Below are positions 38,649-49,700 of a stretch of DNA of 64,000 bases, one piece after another (position 1 is the stretch's first letter; each line of letters opens with the position of its first letter). Location: assembly GCF_027596085.1 (NCBI RefSeq), contig NC_072451.1, forward strand, positions 11,750,795 to 11,814,794, read 5' to 3'. Source of the DNA: Anoplopoma fimbria. Lineage: Eukaryota > Chordata > Actinopteri > Perciformes > Anoplopomatidae. The translations under genes and the position numbers were made by a program. Under the pieces are notes generated by a model. That model saw only the letters and a list, made by a program, of their open reading frames with translations, was not told where the DNA came from and ran no database searches.

Positions 38649-38800
38649 TATACATACAATATAGAATTTATTGTACGTAACAAACATAACTATTTTAACC
38701 CAAATCACAATCTTTTTCTAACCCTAACCAATAACCTTCGTTGCCAATACCTAAACAAGTAAACCTAAAAACTAAGTTAACCTTAGTGGGAGTTTATTTT
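38649..38800 (+). repeat. dispersed repeat family D, copy 1, right part
   Basis: TTGTACGTAACAAACATAAC, then CTAACCCTAACCAATAACC and CTAAACAAGTAAACC, matches the right half of copies at 40380-40510, 47380-47450, 60720-60850 and 63700-63880 (motif CCTAACCAAGTAGTTTTGTT). Confidence 0.55.
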
Positions 38801-39818
38801 GAAAAAACACTGTACATGGAACGATCAAAACTGACTCGCTGTCCCTGGTACATCCAAAAACTGATGCTAGAGCTGTTCCTAGAGCGGCATAGTTTGAAGC
38901 GTACCACTGACCATGCTGCGGCATTTGACAGGTTGGGAGTAAGAATGTGTTGTTTTTTAAGTTTATGATCAAACATCTGCATTGTCCTTAAATTGAGAGA
39001 CTATGTGGGCTATAGCTCTATCACTGTTCACCCTGTTTGGATGTGGATGCCCTCAATCACCCCAAAAGCTAAAAGTCAGCACTTACAGCTCATAGTCACT
39101 GTGTAATTTCAAATCCAATGTTCTGGAGTACAGGGACAAAGACACTCAGGAGAGAAGGAGTGGGAAAAGCCGATAGATAGAGAAAGAAGGAAACCGGGAG
39201 AGACTAGAAAACATGAAGTCACGGGTCGACCGATACATGAAGAGAGAGGAGGGAGTGTTAAAATGACAATGTTTGAGATGACAGAAATCCCAGCCCTAAT
39301 CCCCCGGGATCTGCTCTATGCTCTCTGACACAAAGCACACTACAGTGGAGCGAGTGCAGCATTCAACTTTCAACACACAAAGGAATAAATGAGAGCATCT
39401 CTCTCAGAGCTGTAGCCATGATTAATGAATGCTCCAGTGTTATATAAGAGGAAGAGTAAATACTATCAGTCTTCAGTTAAACATCTCAACAGAGAGATGA
39501 CACTTGCCTGCTCGCTGTAATTGCATGTGTGAGAGAATATGGACACCTCACTGGGTTGTCTGATTGAAGGCTGAGCAGATGTTTACTTCCACAGTGTGTT
39601 ATCTGTTTCTCATTCACCGCAATGTGAACAAGCCACAGTTGGCACCTCACTTCTGTCGCATATATAATTCCTCCTTCACTCAGTCTTTTGAATGTAAGTA
39701 ACAAAGAAGTAATTTTCACCCAATAACAGCCTTTGTTGTGTATTGACATGCTTTAAACACCCTCCGCTTAAGTGTGCCGGACAATGTCATGCAAATGACT
39801 AGAACAAAGTCAGAAGTA
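38801..39818. other. unannotated DNA, no gene seen
   Basis: No repeat or exon-like block recognised. 39300-39480 is mildly CNE-like. Confidence 0.45.
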
Positions 39819-40108
39819 GCCTCTATAAAATCCCTGAAGATACAACCTTGCCTGTTGTACGCCAAAAAAGCCCACTTTTTAGTTTCTTTAATACCATTAT
39901 TTTCAAGTTGTGTTTCCGTGAATAGACATTCTGGGCGACAGCGGTGAAATGGGATGAGATTTAGTACACACATATTGCATGTGCTTTGGCCTGCTGAGCT
40001 ACCATGACAGCCAGAAGCCACGTTTTAGTGAGAAATCTGCATCTTCCAAACTGCTTCTCTACAGCTGTGTGTACATGACGTAAAGGAGATCTTAAAAATG
40101 GAGCCCTG
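39819..40108 (-). repeat. 290-bp inverted repeat, left arm
   Basis: Near-identical reverse complement of 42910-43199, with the same length in both arms. Read in its own sense it starts CAGGGCTCCATTTTTAAG and ends TTTTATAGAGGC. It contains GGTAGCTCAGCAGG, a fair match to a tRNA A box. A tRNA-derived SINE is one possible origin, but no good B box follows. The matching 5' peptide frame (MASGCHGSSAGQ...) in both arms is a shadow. Confidence 0.9.
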
Positions 40109-42054
40109 TCAGTTGGTTTACTTTAATCAAGACCACAGGTCACCCTAACTAACTAACTGGCTGTGGTTCAAGCAAACCGCTGTGTTTGCCTGTTTGGTCT
40201 GGTTTGGTTAGACTGGTGAGGACGCTGTAACTTGAAGTTACAGCTTGAAATCTTTCAGTGAACACTGCGGTGGCTTGTTGGCTGGATGAAAGCAAAGCAT
40301 ACCCAGAATTTGTCCTTATTTAATAACAGTGTGTCACCAAGTGATTGATGGGATTTTCACATACGAGTAAACCCCAAACTGTCCTCCAAAGAACATACTT
40401 ATTTAAAACCCAAACCATGATATTCTCCTAAACCTAACCAATTTATTGTTGCCTTAATAAAACCAAGTCGTTTTGTTTCAATTCATAACAATAACCAAAC
40501 TGTGAACGTTCCGCGTTGTGCGCCTGTCACTAATAGTCTCCAATGTTAATTTCTATGTGAAACATAAACACTACCCAGTAACTATCCCCATGATATTACC
40601 GTACAAAAGGTCAAAAAGGTAATGATTATGCTGAATGATGTTGTGCTTTCAGGGTCACTAGATCAGAGAACACTCAAATAGATAGTGTTGGTAGAAGCTT
40701 TTCAGTCATGGAAGTAAAAATGGAGAGGCATGTGGATATATTTGCATTTCTATTCCAAGGCTGCTTCACATCAAATAATCAAATGCCTGATTTTGACACC
40801 AATCCTGCTAAACAAGGGGACATGCATATTCTGTTAAGTGTCTCATGGGAAGATTGGATTAGAGGACAGAATGAGTGAATGAGACTGAGCGACGGGGAGA
40901 TTGGGGCAGATTGGATTAGAAGAAGAAAGTGAGTCACATAAAGTGACAGAGAGAGTAAGAGAGAGGAGGGGAGAAGTGGCTGAGAGTACGATGTGTATGT
41001 GTGACTGTGTGAGCATTGGAATATATGTGGGGGAGGCTTTGCTTGCTTATGTGTGGGTGTGTATGTGCTCCTGTGCTACCCTTGCCCACATGCTGACGGC
41101 TGTCAAGTCAAGGAAACTTCAAGCGATTTATGTCTTTAAAAAAGAAAAAAGAAAAAGGGAGCTTCCACTTCACAGTCGGTGGTTGCATATGAAACAGCAG
41201 CGTGGCCTGACTTTGCCTCACTTCAGCCTCCGAGCTGCTGCAGCCCTCCGGCAACGCTGGCCTGCCGCCCGGTATGGAAATACCCCTCAGCCTTAATGGA
41301 CATTTCATTTAATAATCAGTGATTGATCCCTGCAGGTAATGATGTATAAGCAGGAAGATCAGGGGATGAAGAATATTCTCAGTCAATAATTGAAAGAGGT
41401 AGAGAGTCCCATGGAAAGACAGGCAACAGTGTTGCCAATAGCAGCATGTCTCCTTAACTCTCCAGTTGTCAATATGGCATCTCTTTATTTGCCAGTGGCA
41501 ATTAGCGCCACAGAGTCATGTTGTTGAGTTAGAGTCACATCAACCTCACAGAGCTAATTAGACACACTTGACCTTTTGTGCACCATGCTAATTTTAGAGA
41601 CGGGGATGAGGCTGAGGCAAGGCGACTAAAATGTTTTCATGTCACAGACCTCCAGATAAACACATCACACTCACTTGTGTGCATTCTCTCTCTTAAATAC
41701 AATCAAGTGAATTGAATTCAGCCTGTGCGTGCATGCTAGTGAATACGAATCTTAGTATGTGTGTGCTACAAAGGTGAGCTAGGCCGTGTGGATGCAATCC
41801 CTCAATCAGAGATATGGTCTGAATTTCAAATTCAGCATCTTGATCAGTTCTCAGTTGTTTTCCTTCACTATATTGAGGTTTAGTTAGACTTGTGTCAGTA
41901 AGCTGTCTGGTTGTGTAAATAATTCAACAGCATGCCTTTCTCCACCAGACTGTAGACCTATCTTCTGCCTAATGAGCTCCTCACCATCACAGTCCTTGAT
42001 GTTTTTGCCTCCTCAGGTCCATAGCAGATACGACCCCCAGAGAGCCTCTTGAGT

Positions 42055-42058
<4 letters not shown>
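40109..42058. other. loop between the 290-bp inverted repeats, first part
   Basis: Holds a right-half copy of repeat family D (40372-40510) and a CNE-like block (41220-41620: TTAATAATCAGTGATTGATC, GGCAATTAGCGCC, GAGCTAATTAGAC, GTGCACCATGCTAATTTTAG). No gene seen. The 131-codon plus frame at 40901-41296 has no domain. Confidence 0.4.
41220..41620. other. CNE-like block, candidate enhancer
   Basis: Repeat-free and rich in TAAT/ATTA homeodomain cores, with several GCAATTAG/GCTAATTA motifs in 400 bp. No splice pattern. Suggestive of a developmental enhancer by composition only. Confidence 0.3.

Positions 42059-42107
<49 letters not shown>
42059..42107. repeat. (CA)n microsatellite
   Basis: About 49 bp of uninterrupted AC repeat. 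Confidence 0.97.
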
Positions 42108-42108
<1 letters not shown>

Positions 42109-42909
42109 GTGAAATGTTTGAAATTCAACCATGTTTGTGACATTTAGTGACATTTAATATTTATGAACATGTACTGTTTCTATTTGTGGCAGAGTCACGC
42201 TGAATGGAATTTACATACACGTTATCCAAGCGTGACACATACTGGTGCATCTGCTTTACACTGATGTGTGATGCTATGCATCAGTGCATGTTTGCAGTGA
42301 AAATGTATGACTGTGTGTGAGTGTGTGTGTGATTCTTCTAAAAAAAACAAAAAACATTATTTTACTTTTTGCTTTATCGGAAACATTGTTGCTTCATTTA
42401 AAAATAGTTTATATTGAACCTCTGCTAAATGTTTCCTATGCAGCCACTGTTGTAAAAGTAGAGTATGTTCATAATCAATCAGTGCAATGTTTATGATAAT
42501 GATTGAATACTTGCAACATGCTCAATGTCGCACTATAGATTATTTGGGTAACTAAATTAAAGTATTAAATAATGCATTGATGTCAATGCTGAAAAAGGCT
42601 ACTTTTATGGGTGTTTATAGTTTCCAAATAGTGAAATCTATTGGTTAGAATGTAAATATTGGTCTCAAATATGAGTATTAGTCATTGGCCTTGAAGTGAG
42701 TTTAAAGACATTTCTTTAGTAAGTTCAAATCAGAGCAGGGTGGTCTGTCCCCTTTAATGTTTCACTTGATCTTTCTGTGATGTTATACTGTAGAGACAGA
42801 CAAGAAAGGAACAAGAAAAAGCTTTGGCAGCATTAAATGAGCTGGGATTCATTCCATTGCAGCTGCATGTACGTGGCTTTTCTGCTAATTGGTTTGTCAC
42901 CATGAAGCC
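42108..42909. other. loop between the 290-bp inverted repeats, last part
   Basis: Ordinary AT-rich DNA. No gene or repeat recognised. Confidence 0.5.
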
Positions 42910-43199
42910 CAGGGCTCCATTTTTAAGATCTCCTTTACGTCATGTACACACAGCAGGGGAGAAGCAGTTTGGAAGATGCAGATTTCTCACTAAAACGTGG
43001 CTTCTGGCTGTCATGGTAGCTCAGCAGGCCAAAGCACATGCAATATGTGTGTACTAAATCTCATCCCATTTCACCGCTGTCGCCCAGAATGTCTATTCAC
43101 GGAAACACAACTTGAAAATAATGGTATTAAAGAAACTAAAAAGTGGGCTATTTTGCCGAACAACAGGCAGGGTTGTATCTGCAGGGATTTTATAGAGGC
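42910..43199 (+). repeat. 290-bp inverted repeat, right arm
   Basis: See the left arm at 39819-40108. Visible differences are few (for example CAGCAGGGGAG here against CAGCTGTAGAG, and TTTGCCGAAC against TTGGCGTAC in the other arm), so the two arms diverged recently or are being converted. Confidence 0.9.
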
Positions 43200-43544
43200 A
43201 GGGTCTGGATGGAAGAAGACTCCACAGGATACTTTTTCTTCAAGTTTTGATAAAGAATTGATTAGTCTTAATCTTTTGGTTTATTTTTAATTGAAAATCA
43301 ATAAGATAGAGACCGATCACAGAACTACACCAACCAACACGGAGAACTATTGTGTTCAGAGGTTTCTGTTAAAAAAAATAATAAGAAAAATCAGATTGTA
43401 ATTGATTTTTGTATTTGCACACAAGAAAAGTTTAGTTATTCATGTTGTTAAAAATATCACCAATGTGGTAGGATAAATAAGTTGAAGTTTCTTAAATTTA
43501 AGGGAAATTGTAAATTTATTAAATTAAATTATTTATTTTATTAA
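43200..43544. other. unannotated AT-rich DNA
   Basis: No gene or repeat recognised. Confidence 0.5.
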
Positions 43545-44642
43545 GCGAATGCTAAAGTCCTTGAGCCAAGCAGTTGCCTCTCGGTCTGCTGTGTAATCCT
43601 CCTTGTAGTATTCGGAGAGGGAAAACTTCAGTGATGTGGTCCATTGTTGTTTCCTCTGCTGCCCCACCTTAAGACTGGCCAAGAAGGTTGGACCAGCCAG
43701 GGAGTTATGGGAGTGTTGTTTTAAACTGGGCATCTACATGGAGTGCATAAGGTGACCTCGACCAGACAGGTGCCCGGTATTCTGCTAGGACCAGTGCTGA
43801 GGTGGGCAGCGTAGGGGCTGCTGCCCCATATTTTAAGCTTGAAGCTACCAAGGAAGGTTGTTACTGGACTTTACCTTTATCATCAGCCGTCTCAGGTGCT
43901 CATTAAAGGACAGGGTCCGGTCCCAGATAAGTTGCGTTAAAGGTGTTCTTTAGCTTAAGTTTGCTCGGTTGGATGTTAAGTTCTTTTGCAGCTTTTGCAT
44001 TTTGGACTGTTAGTTCAAGGCTTGGGGCTGCACGGTGGTTTGGTGGCTTGCACTGTTGCCTCACAGCAAGAGGGGCCCGGGTTCAATTTCCAGGCCAGAC
44101 GGCCTTCTGTGTGGAGTTTGCATGTTCTCCTGTGTCAGCGTGGGTTCTCTCCGGGTTCTCCGGCTTCCTCCCACAGTCCAGAGACATGCACCTTAGGTCA
44201 ATTGATGACTCTAAATTGCCCGTAGGTGTGGATGTGAGTGTGAATGGTTGTCTGTCTATATATGTCAGCCCTGTGATAGTCTGGTTACCTGTCCAGGTGA
44301 ACCCTGCCTTCACCCAATGACAGCTGGGATCGACTCTGCGACCCTTAACAGGATAAGCGTTTATGGAGCTCATGGCTTGGTTTTTAGCACCAGGTCTTGC
44401 AGTATTGGTATTATCAAGTGTTGCGAGGTCTTCAGCGAACACCTGCTATAGTGATAGCTTATATCAAAATCTGGTGCTTGGGTTGCCAGGCAGATGTCAT
44501 CGGCGTAAATGGATTTGCATGGCTGTAGTTTTGAGTAAGTAAATCGTGTGAAGGTAAGAAAAGATTGAAGCGAGAACTGATCCTTGTGGTCGGTGTTCCC
44601 TGGCAAGGTGAACTTGTTAGCAGAGTTTTGATTGTAATACAA
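43545..44642 (-). pseudogene. LINE reverse transcriptase remnant, split by a V-SINE
   Basis: A minus-strand fragment of a jockey-like LINE ORF2. From high to low coordinate it shows a PQGSVLA block (RT motif B, about 44573-44593), then YADDICLATQ (motif C, with YADD at 44493-44507), then LNIQPSK..L near 43990, then DRTLSFNEHLRRL near 43900. A block reading ALVLAEYRAPVWSRSPYAL follows near 43740-43800, like the fish consensus A-x-EY-x-APVWSRS, and a poorly conserved tail runs to 43545. Several frameshifts and stops separate these blocks, so it is long dead. The V-SINE at 44026-44373 interrupts it between motif C and the PSK block. No 3' tail was recognised. Confidence 0.75.
44019..44380 (+). 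mobile_element. V-SINE (DANA/HE1-like) with target duplication
   Basis: A tRNA-derived retroposon. The head begins GGGGCTGCACGGTGGTTTGG (A-box region) and has B box GGTTCAATTTC (44080-44090). The conserved V-domain follows: TGTGTGGAGTTTGCATGTTC, CGTGGGTTCTCTCCGGGTTC, then CTTCCTCCCACAGTCC. The 3' part ends near ACAGGATAAGCG. The 7-bp direct repeat GGCTTGG flanks it at 44019-44025 and 44374-44380. Vertebrate V-SINEs share this central segment. Transcribed by RNA polymerase III and copied by a partner LINE. Confidence 0.88.
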
Positions 44643-46589
44643 TTATAATATAAATATCAACAATAGTAACAAATGTGAAAAGAAACTTAATTTATAATGA
44701 AAGACAACATGAACTGTCAGGATACTACAAAATGATTCAGTGTGAATCTGTGACTTTCCACTTGACCAAAATAGAGCAGGGTGCACATGGAAGCATGAGA
44801 TTATGCGGCTGGCCGGTGTGATGGCTTCCTCTGCTGACAGGAGAGCTGAAGCCAGGGAGGGAGAGTTCTGCACTGCATTGGCATTGGAACCAGAATTACA
44901 GGGCATTTCGATCTGCTTTAATAGTGTGATAATCCTCAAGATTTTCACTTTGGCGCCTTGAGATTCCAATAAAGGCACTAAAGTGTCAGCCTGATGAGTA
45001 CAGTAAAATATTAGACTCAGATATGGACATACCTTCGTAGTGCAAAGCATAAGGTACCCCATAATGCAATGTCAAAATAGAATCTTCAAATCGCATAAAT
45101 TCAACACATTCTACTAATGGAGTCGTTCCTCCGCGGCGTTACACAAACATATTTCCTGCCTAGTCTTGTGTCAAAGCCTGAAGTCAAAACTCATATTCCT
45201 TTCTTGTGTAAGTAGGGTCACAAACTGGGGTTTAAACCTCTGCAGTTCCTGTCATGACATATTTCGCAGAGCAGTGGGTGAACACAGAGCAGAGCTGACA
45301 AGTCTCACTGTGTGAGGAGAGCTGGCTCGCTTCAAAAACAGCTTGACTCCCTGATAAATGGACTGGCCACTGGCCTATTAGCTAACAGTGTCAGTCAAAA
45401 GGAGTCAGTTAACAAAAAGAATAGAAAAAAACATGCTTGTCTCTTTAGATGTGAGACATGCAGTCCTGACACGTCCTGAGATGTATGCTGGGAGACTGGT
45501 AAGCAACTACTGAACCGCTTTGGCCGAGGTTCAATCCCCAACCATGTCTGGTAGTGAGCTTTGTCGCGTCTTGACAATAGCAGCAACATACTGGATGATG
45601 CAAGCAGTGTGGTTATTACAAACCATCTCTTCATTTATCCAATAGACTAAAACTCATCAACTGGAGAAACAGTGCTTTAATGGTTTAGAAATCATGAGCT
45701 AGAGAGGAATTTTCATAACTGGGTGAAACTTGTTAAAAGAAAACTACTGAGGGGGGAAATTCACAAAATAATTGTAAGGCTTTCTCCACAGCTTAACCTG
45801 CACAAATAAGACACAAAGAAACTGTGTAATTCCCAAAGCACCCAAATAGGGTGAAATTCACCCCTCACTTAGCTGCCAAAAGAAAATAGCATCTTGGTGC
45901 TCCTTTTCTATTTGCACAGATTTAAATGAGGTAATTAGCAGATATGTGGCACAAATTTGGACCCTCTCTTTGCAACTCCTTGCAAAAACAGTCACACACA
46001 TAAGCGCTAATAGCCACATGTGGGGATGATCTTCCTCAGAGAGTTGGTGGTAACTAAAGGGCATTCATAAGGGTGGTCATGCCCAGACTTTCACAGTGAT
46101 CATGGCGTATTAAATCCAAAATAGGGCTTCTCTGGCACGTTTACATTCTTAGTTTTAAGTTTTAAGGAATTCCTCTGCAAATCATCTGTCAGGACCTGCA
46201 GCACGTTGAATGAACATTATACTATTCTTTTTCTCTCTCAATTGTTCTGCTCCTGTGTTCTTGGAGCAAAGGCAACATTGATGCTTTGACACAGTGATAA
46301 CTGCTATCAGAAGCAAAACATGAGGAAGTAGAACTCAGCTGCAAAACTTTAGGGTTGTGTTTGCGCTGAATGTCATAACTGCAATATCTTTACTGAATCA
46401 GAATTTGTGACGGGACAGACTGCGGCCACAATCCAATCGTTTTGAATTTGCCCGTCATTTTGTAGACTTTGGTCTTGTTAGCATATTTTTGTCCAATGTG
46501 ACTGGAAATCCCTGTGCTATTGTTGCACAGTGCATATCTGTTGCAGAGCAATTCATCACAACAGTGTTTACCTTATTATGATGAATGAG
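44643..46589. other. unannotated DNA with CNE-like patch
   Basis: 44740-45060 is repeat-free, balanced and open for 139 codons on the minus strand without a domain, so it may be conserved non-coding DNA. A GGTTCAATCCCC string at 45528 resembles a tRNA B box but lacks a supporting A box. Confidence 0.35.
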
Positions 46590-46680
46590 GCAGGTATGGT
46601 GGAGTTCTGTTATCTCAATGCTTTGTGCTTTATAGTGAGAAGGTTCTGTGTTCGAACCCTCAATGCACAGATTTTTTCTT
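46590..46680 (+). repeat. possible decayed tRNA-derived SINE head
   Basis: A perfect B-box-like GTTCGAACC (46650-46658) follows TGGTGGAGTT about 50 bp upstream. The spacing fits a tRNA-type promoter. The tail is not recognised. Confidence 0.35.
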
Positions 46681-46873
46681 GGCTTTTCAACCTGTTTTTG
46701 AATGTGGCTAGTTATTGACTTGCTTGGGTGACGTATCCTAATAACTCATTTCCTTCAAACATTGAACACACTGAGCTCCTTACCCATCATCTCCATTGTA
46801 GAGATTTGGGAAATGGGTACTCAAGATCAAGGTTAATTTGGGCGCGAAACTTCTGATAAAAGAATAAAAAAAA

Positions 46874-46925
46874 CATGTTAATTGGGAGTTATGGGAGTGT
46901 TGTTTTAAACTGGGCATGTTAATTG
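46874..46925. repeat. 34-bp LINE snippet between 11-bp direct repeats
   Basis: 46884-46917 is identical to 43700-43733, inside the LINE RT remnant (GGGAGTTATGGGAGTG... GGGCAT). It is flanked by CATGTTAATTG at 46874-46884 and 46915-46925. The layout looks like a target duplication around a tiny inserted fragment, or a templated filler at a break repair. Confidence 0.85.
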
Positions 46926-47031
46926 TGTCAGAAATGATAAAAGAACACCATTTAATAAATTGAGCAAGACCCCAGCGCTGCCACTGATGTGTGTGAATGT
47001 GTGAATTGGTGAATGAAAGTCCAATTGAATA

Positions 47032-47268
47032 TACAGTACCAGTCAAAAGTTTGGACACACCTTCTCATTCAACTACTTTGAAGAATCTAAAATATAAAAC
47101 ATATTCTGGTTTGTTGAGCATTTGTTTGTTTACCACATAATTCCATATGTGTTCCTTCATAGTTTGGATGTCTTCAATATTAATCTACAATGTAGAAAAA
47201 AATAAAAATAAAAATAAAGAAAAACCATTGAATGAGAAGGTGTGTCCAAACTTTTGACTGGTACTGTA
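47032..47268. mobile_element. Tc1-type palindromic MITE with TA duplication
   Basis: The element at 47034-47266 (233 bp) starts CAGTACCAGTCAAAAGTTTG and ends with its reverse complement. The ends match for about 39 bp (GGACACACCTTCTCATTCAA), with TA on both sides. The interior has no transposase (TGAAGAATCTAAAATATAAA left, AAAATAAAAATAAAG right). The same ends occur on autonomous Tc1-like elements of fish, so this is an internal-deletion derivative. Confidence 0.93.
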
Positions 47269-47280
47269 TACATGCAGTTA

Positions 47281-47470
47281 AAACACAGGACTTTCACCCA
47301 TGAGACCGTTGTTTGTGTCCCCAAAGGATGATAAAAATGATTTAAATGATGTAGATCATGTAATGTAAGTTACCTTACAAACATACCATGATTTTCCTTT
47401 ACCAAGCCAAGTAGTTTTGTGGCATAAAACTAAATTGTTTCCATTGTAATTTTAACACATTATGTTCCAC
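47281..47470 (+). repeat. dispersed repeat family D, copy 3
   Basis: AAACACAGGACTTTCACCCA, then TGAGACCGTTGTTTGTGTCC, then ACCATGATTTTCCTTTACC and CAAGTAGTTTTGTGGC. It starts 15 bp after the MITE. Confidence 0.6.
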
Positions 47471-48759
47471 CACCACATAATGCAATGTTAGGAGGTCGTG
47501 GTCATTTCTTGAATTGCAGTCAGATCCCATTGACCTACAGCCACTATGGATAATGATGAGAACTTTTTGAATTTCAGTTTATACCTAACACCGTGTGTTT
47601 AGTCCAAAATCCAGTGCTCTATGTAGTTTCCTGATCTCTCCAAACTAATGGTCTATTTACAACAGTATCCATAAGCTAGGTCTGACTCCACTAACTGTCT
47701 TCATATGAGTACATGAACCAAATAGAGAAAGGAAACACTGGAAACAACTGCTCTAAATCAAGTGGATGTGGAAATGTCCTTGAATGCTGGTAGAGTCATT
47801 ACAGTACATGATGTGCTCTCTGTTTGATCTGCTGCTTTGATGTTTGACTAAGGCATGTCCCGGGCCTAATGCTCCCACATTCAAATCTTACTGGGAAGGA
47901 AATCTGACTAATAACCTACTGTGTAAGACCTTAGCCAAGATGTCTGCTGCAAGTCTGTTCTTTGATAAGTCAGAAACTTGATTGCAGGGCAAGTCCTGTC
48001 TTTAACCCATGCTGCCTACCCCATAATGCAGCATGCTGTCTTCATAGATGAAGCAAAGGGCTCATGAAATGTATTTTTATTCCTTTTTCTCAACCTCTCT
48101 CCTTCCTCATTTGCACACTAGTCACACATCTTCCCTCATGTTCCCCCCACCCAGGCCTCTCGCCACTTTGAATTGACTCACTGACATTGACAGTGTGGGT
48201 GTTTGTTTCGTCAGCAAGCAATAGAAAGACAGAGAACAGTAAAGGAATGTACAAATGAAATTAGAATTACAATGGAAGGAAGGCAAACAGGAATAGTGTG
48301 AATAGATGAACAAGAAATGTAGCGTACAAGACACAAGGTCAAAGGGACCTTAGAGTGGGTGTGAAAGCCTTCAGGTCTGAAATGCATCATGTCTCCGGCA
48401 GGCTCAGCCTGTCACAGTTTGTGTTTGCACAAGGATATTCCAGAGTACTAAGGAGTATGAGTGATCAATTTCTTTAGAACTTGACATTTATGTGTTTACG
48501 ACAGCAGATGTTCTCTTTGAATGGAGCCCTGGTGAGTTGTAGCTTTAACCTTGTTAGGATAATGTTTCTTCCTGTTTGTTTGCCACTACCAAAATAAATT
48601 GGTAACGAGTGAAAAGAAAATCCCAGTTTTTATGTCTCCACACCGGCGACAGCTCTGGCCCGAGGCATTACGTTTTCAGATTGTCCGTCTGTCCCTCTGT
48701 CCTCTCCTGAAGGTGATATCTCACACTTTGAGGGATTTCTTAAAAAAAACAAGCTGACA
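47471..48759. other. unannotated DNA, no gene seen
   Basis: No recognised repeat or exon-like block. Confidence 0.45.
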
Positions 48760-48870
48760 ACAGCCAAAATGCGAAAGCGAGGCTTCAAAAGCGTAGTCCA
48801 CAAGCCCAATGGGTGACATCATATTAACTACGTCCATTTCTTATACCCTGGCTGTGGTTGTAGCCCTAAT
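48760..48870 (-). repeat. dispersed fish repeat fragment (reverse)
   Basis: GGCTTCAAAAGCGTAGTCCA, then CAAGCCCAATGGGTGACATC and ACGTCCATTTCTTATA, is the reversed form of a common teleost element (ATGGACGTAG...ACCCATTGG...GTGGACT). Confidence 0.5.
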
Positions 48871-48950
48871 CCAGTGTCACTTGACTATGCCTGCTCCACC
48901 GGCTTTTTTTTTGTTCATTGCAAAAGCCATAAAGCATTGAGTTAAGAGAG

Positions 48951-49140
48951 TTGAAACACAATCACATGTATGATATCATCAAGGGAATTGTCCCAGGTTA
49001 CTTGACATGCCATGTAATGATGGTACATAATCAGGATAGTCACTTCACCAGAGCAAGTGTTATGGAATGTACAGGGTTATGGAATGAGCTCCCATTCTAC
49101 ATCCACAAGAGCCAGAGGAGGGGGCTATATAAAAAAAGGG
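48951..49140 (+). pseudogene. LINE ORF2 C-terminal remnant
   Basis: The plus frame reads KHNHMYDIIKGIVPGYLTCH, then HNQDSHFTRASV, then GLWNELPFYIHKSQ and LYKKRV. The order K-x-x-x-G-x-VP-x-YL, DSH-x-TRAS, W-N-x-LP and x-F/Y-KKRV is typical of the C-terminus of fish LINE ORF2 proteins. No RT motif is left upstream. AT-rich family A begins right after it, so family A could be this LINE's 3' region. That link is inference. Confidence 0.5.
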
Positions 49141-49700
49141 TTAATAGTCATAATGCTTATGACAATTACCATTAAGAATGTTATAAGAACTTATAAGGTC
49201 ATGTATTATATTACTTCTAATTTTTTGCTAGATGAAAAGATGAAAGTGTATAATAATTCCCACAGTTGTAGTACATTATACTTTCATAATGCATTGTAAT
49301 GTGGGTATAAGTGATAATGAGTTTTATGTGTTGTTCTTGCATAGTTTTGTTTCAATTTGCTAAAAGCAAATTAATGAGCACTTAGAATGTCCTAAAATCA
49401 CATTATAAAGCATTACTGCAGTGGTAATTCGTTAAAAGATAATATTGTATTACAACTATGGAAATGATATTACACTATGTTCAATGCAAAAATAAGGAGT
49501 CGGTGAGTGACAGGCACTTATGATGTTTTATGATACTTGACCTTATACGTCATTAAAATATATGTTTATAATATGTTATGATTATTGTTATAAAGCACTA
49601 CAGGCATTTCTGAGTGTTTGTAACTATAATTATACAGTGCTATGAGCAGATTATAAGACTCTTTAAGTGTGTTTATAATACATTACAGACATAGGCATCA
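49141..49700 (+). repeat. AT-rich dispersed repeat family A, copy 3
   Basis: Shares ACAGTGCTATGAGCAGATTA plus TAAG/TAAT and GTGTGTTTATAATACATTA with copies 1 and 2. Other sections (ATCACATTATAAAGCATTA, ACTGCAGTG) match copy 2 reversed. Confidence 0.6.

Noticed and set aside
41108..41308. Small frames on both strands in the 41.2-kb block as genes
   Set aside because: Overlapping frames on opposite strands without domains; composition fits non-coding regulatory DNA better.
42017..42054. Exon after CCTCCTCAG at 42016 (VHSRYDPQRAS, stop)
   Set aside because: No donor before the stop and no sign of a terminal exon. It runs straight into a (CA)n tract.
43200..46680. True tRNA gene from B-box strings (44080, 45528, 46650)
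   Set aside because: No cloverleaf can be drawn. The first is a V-SINE head and the others are isolated B-box-like strings.
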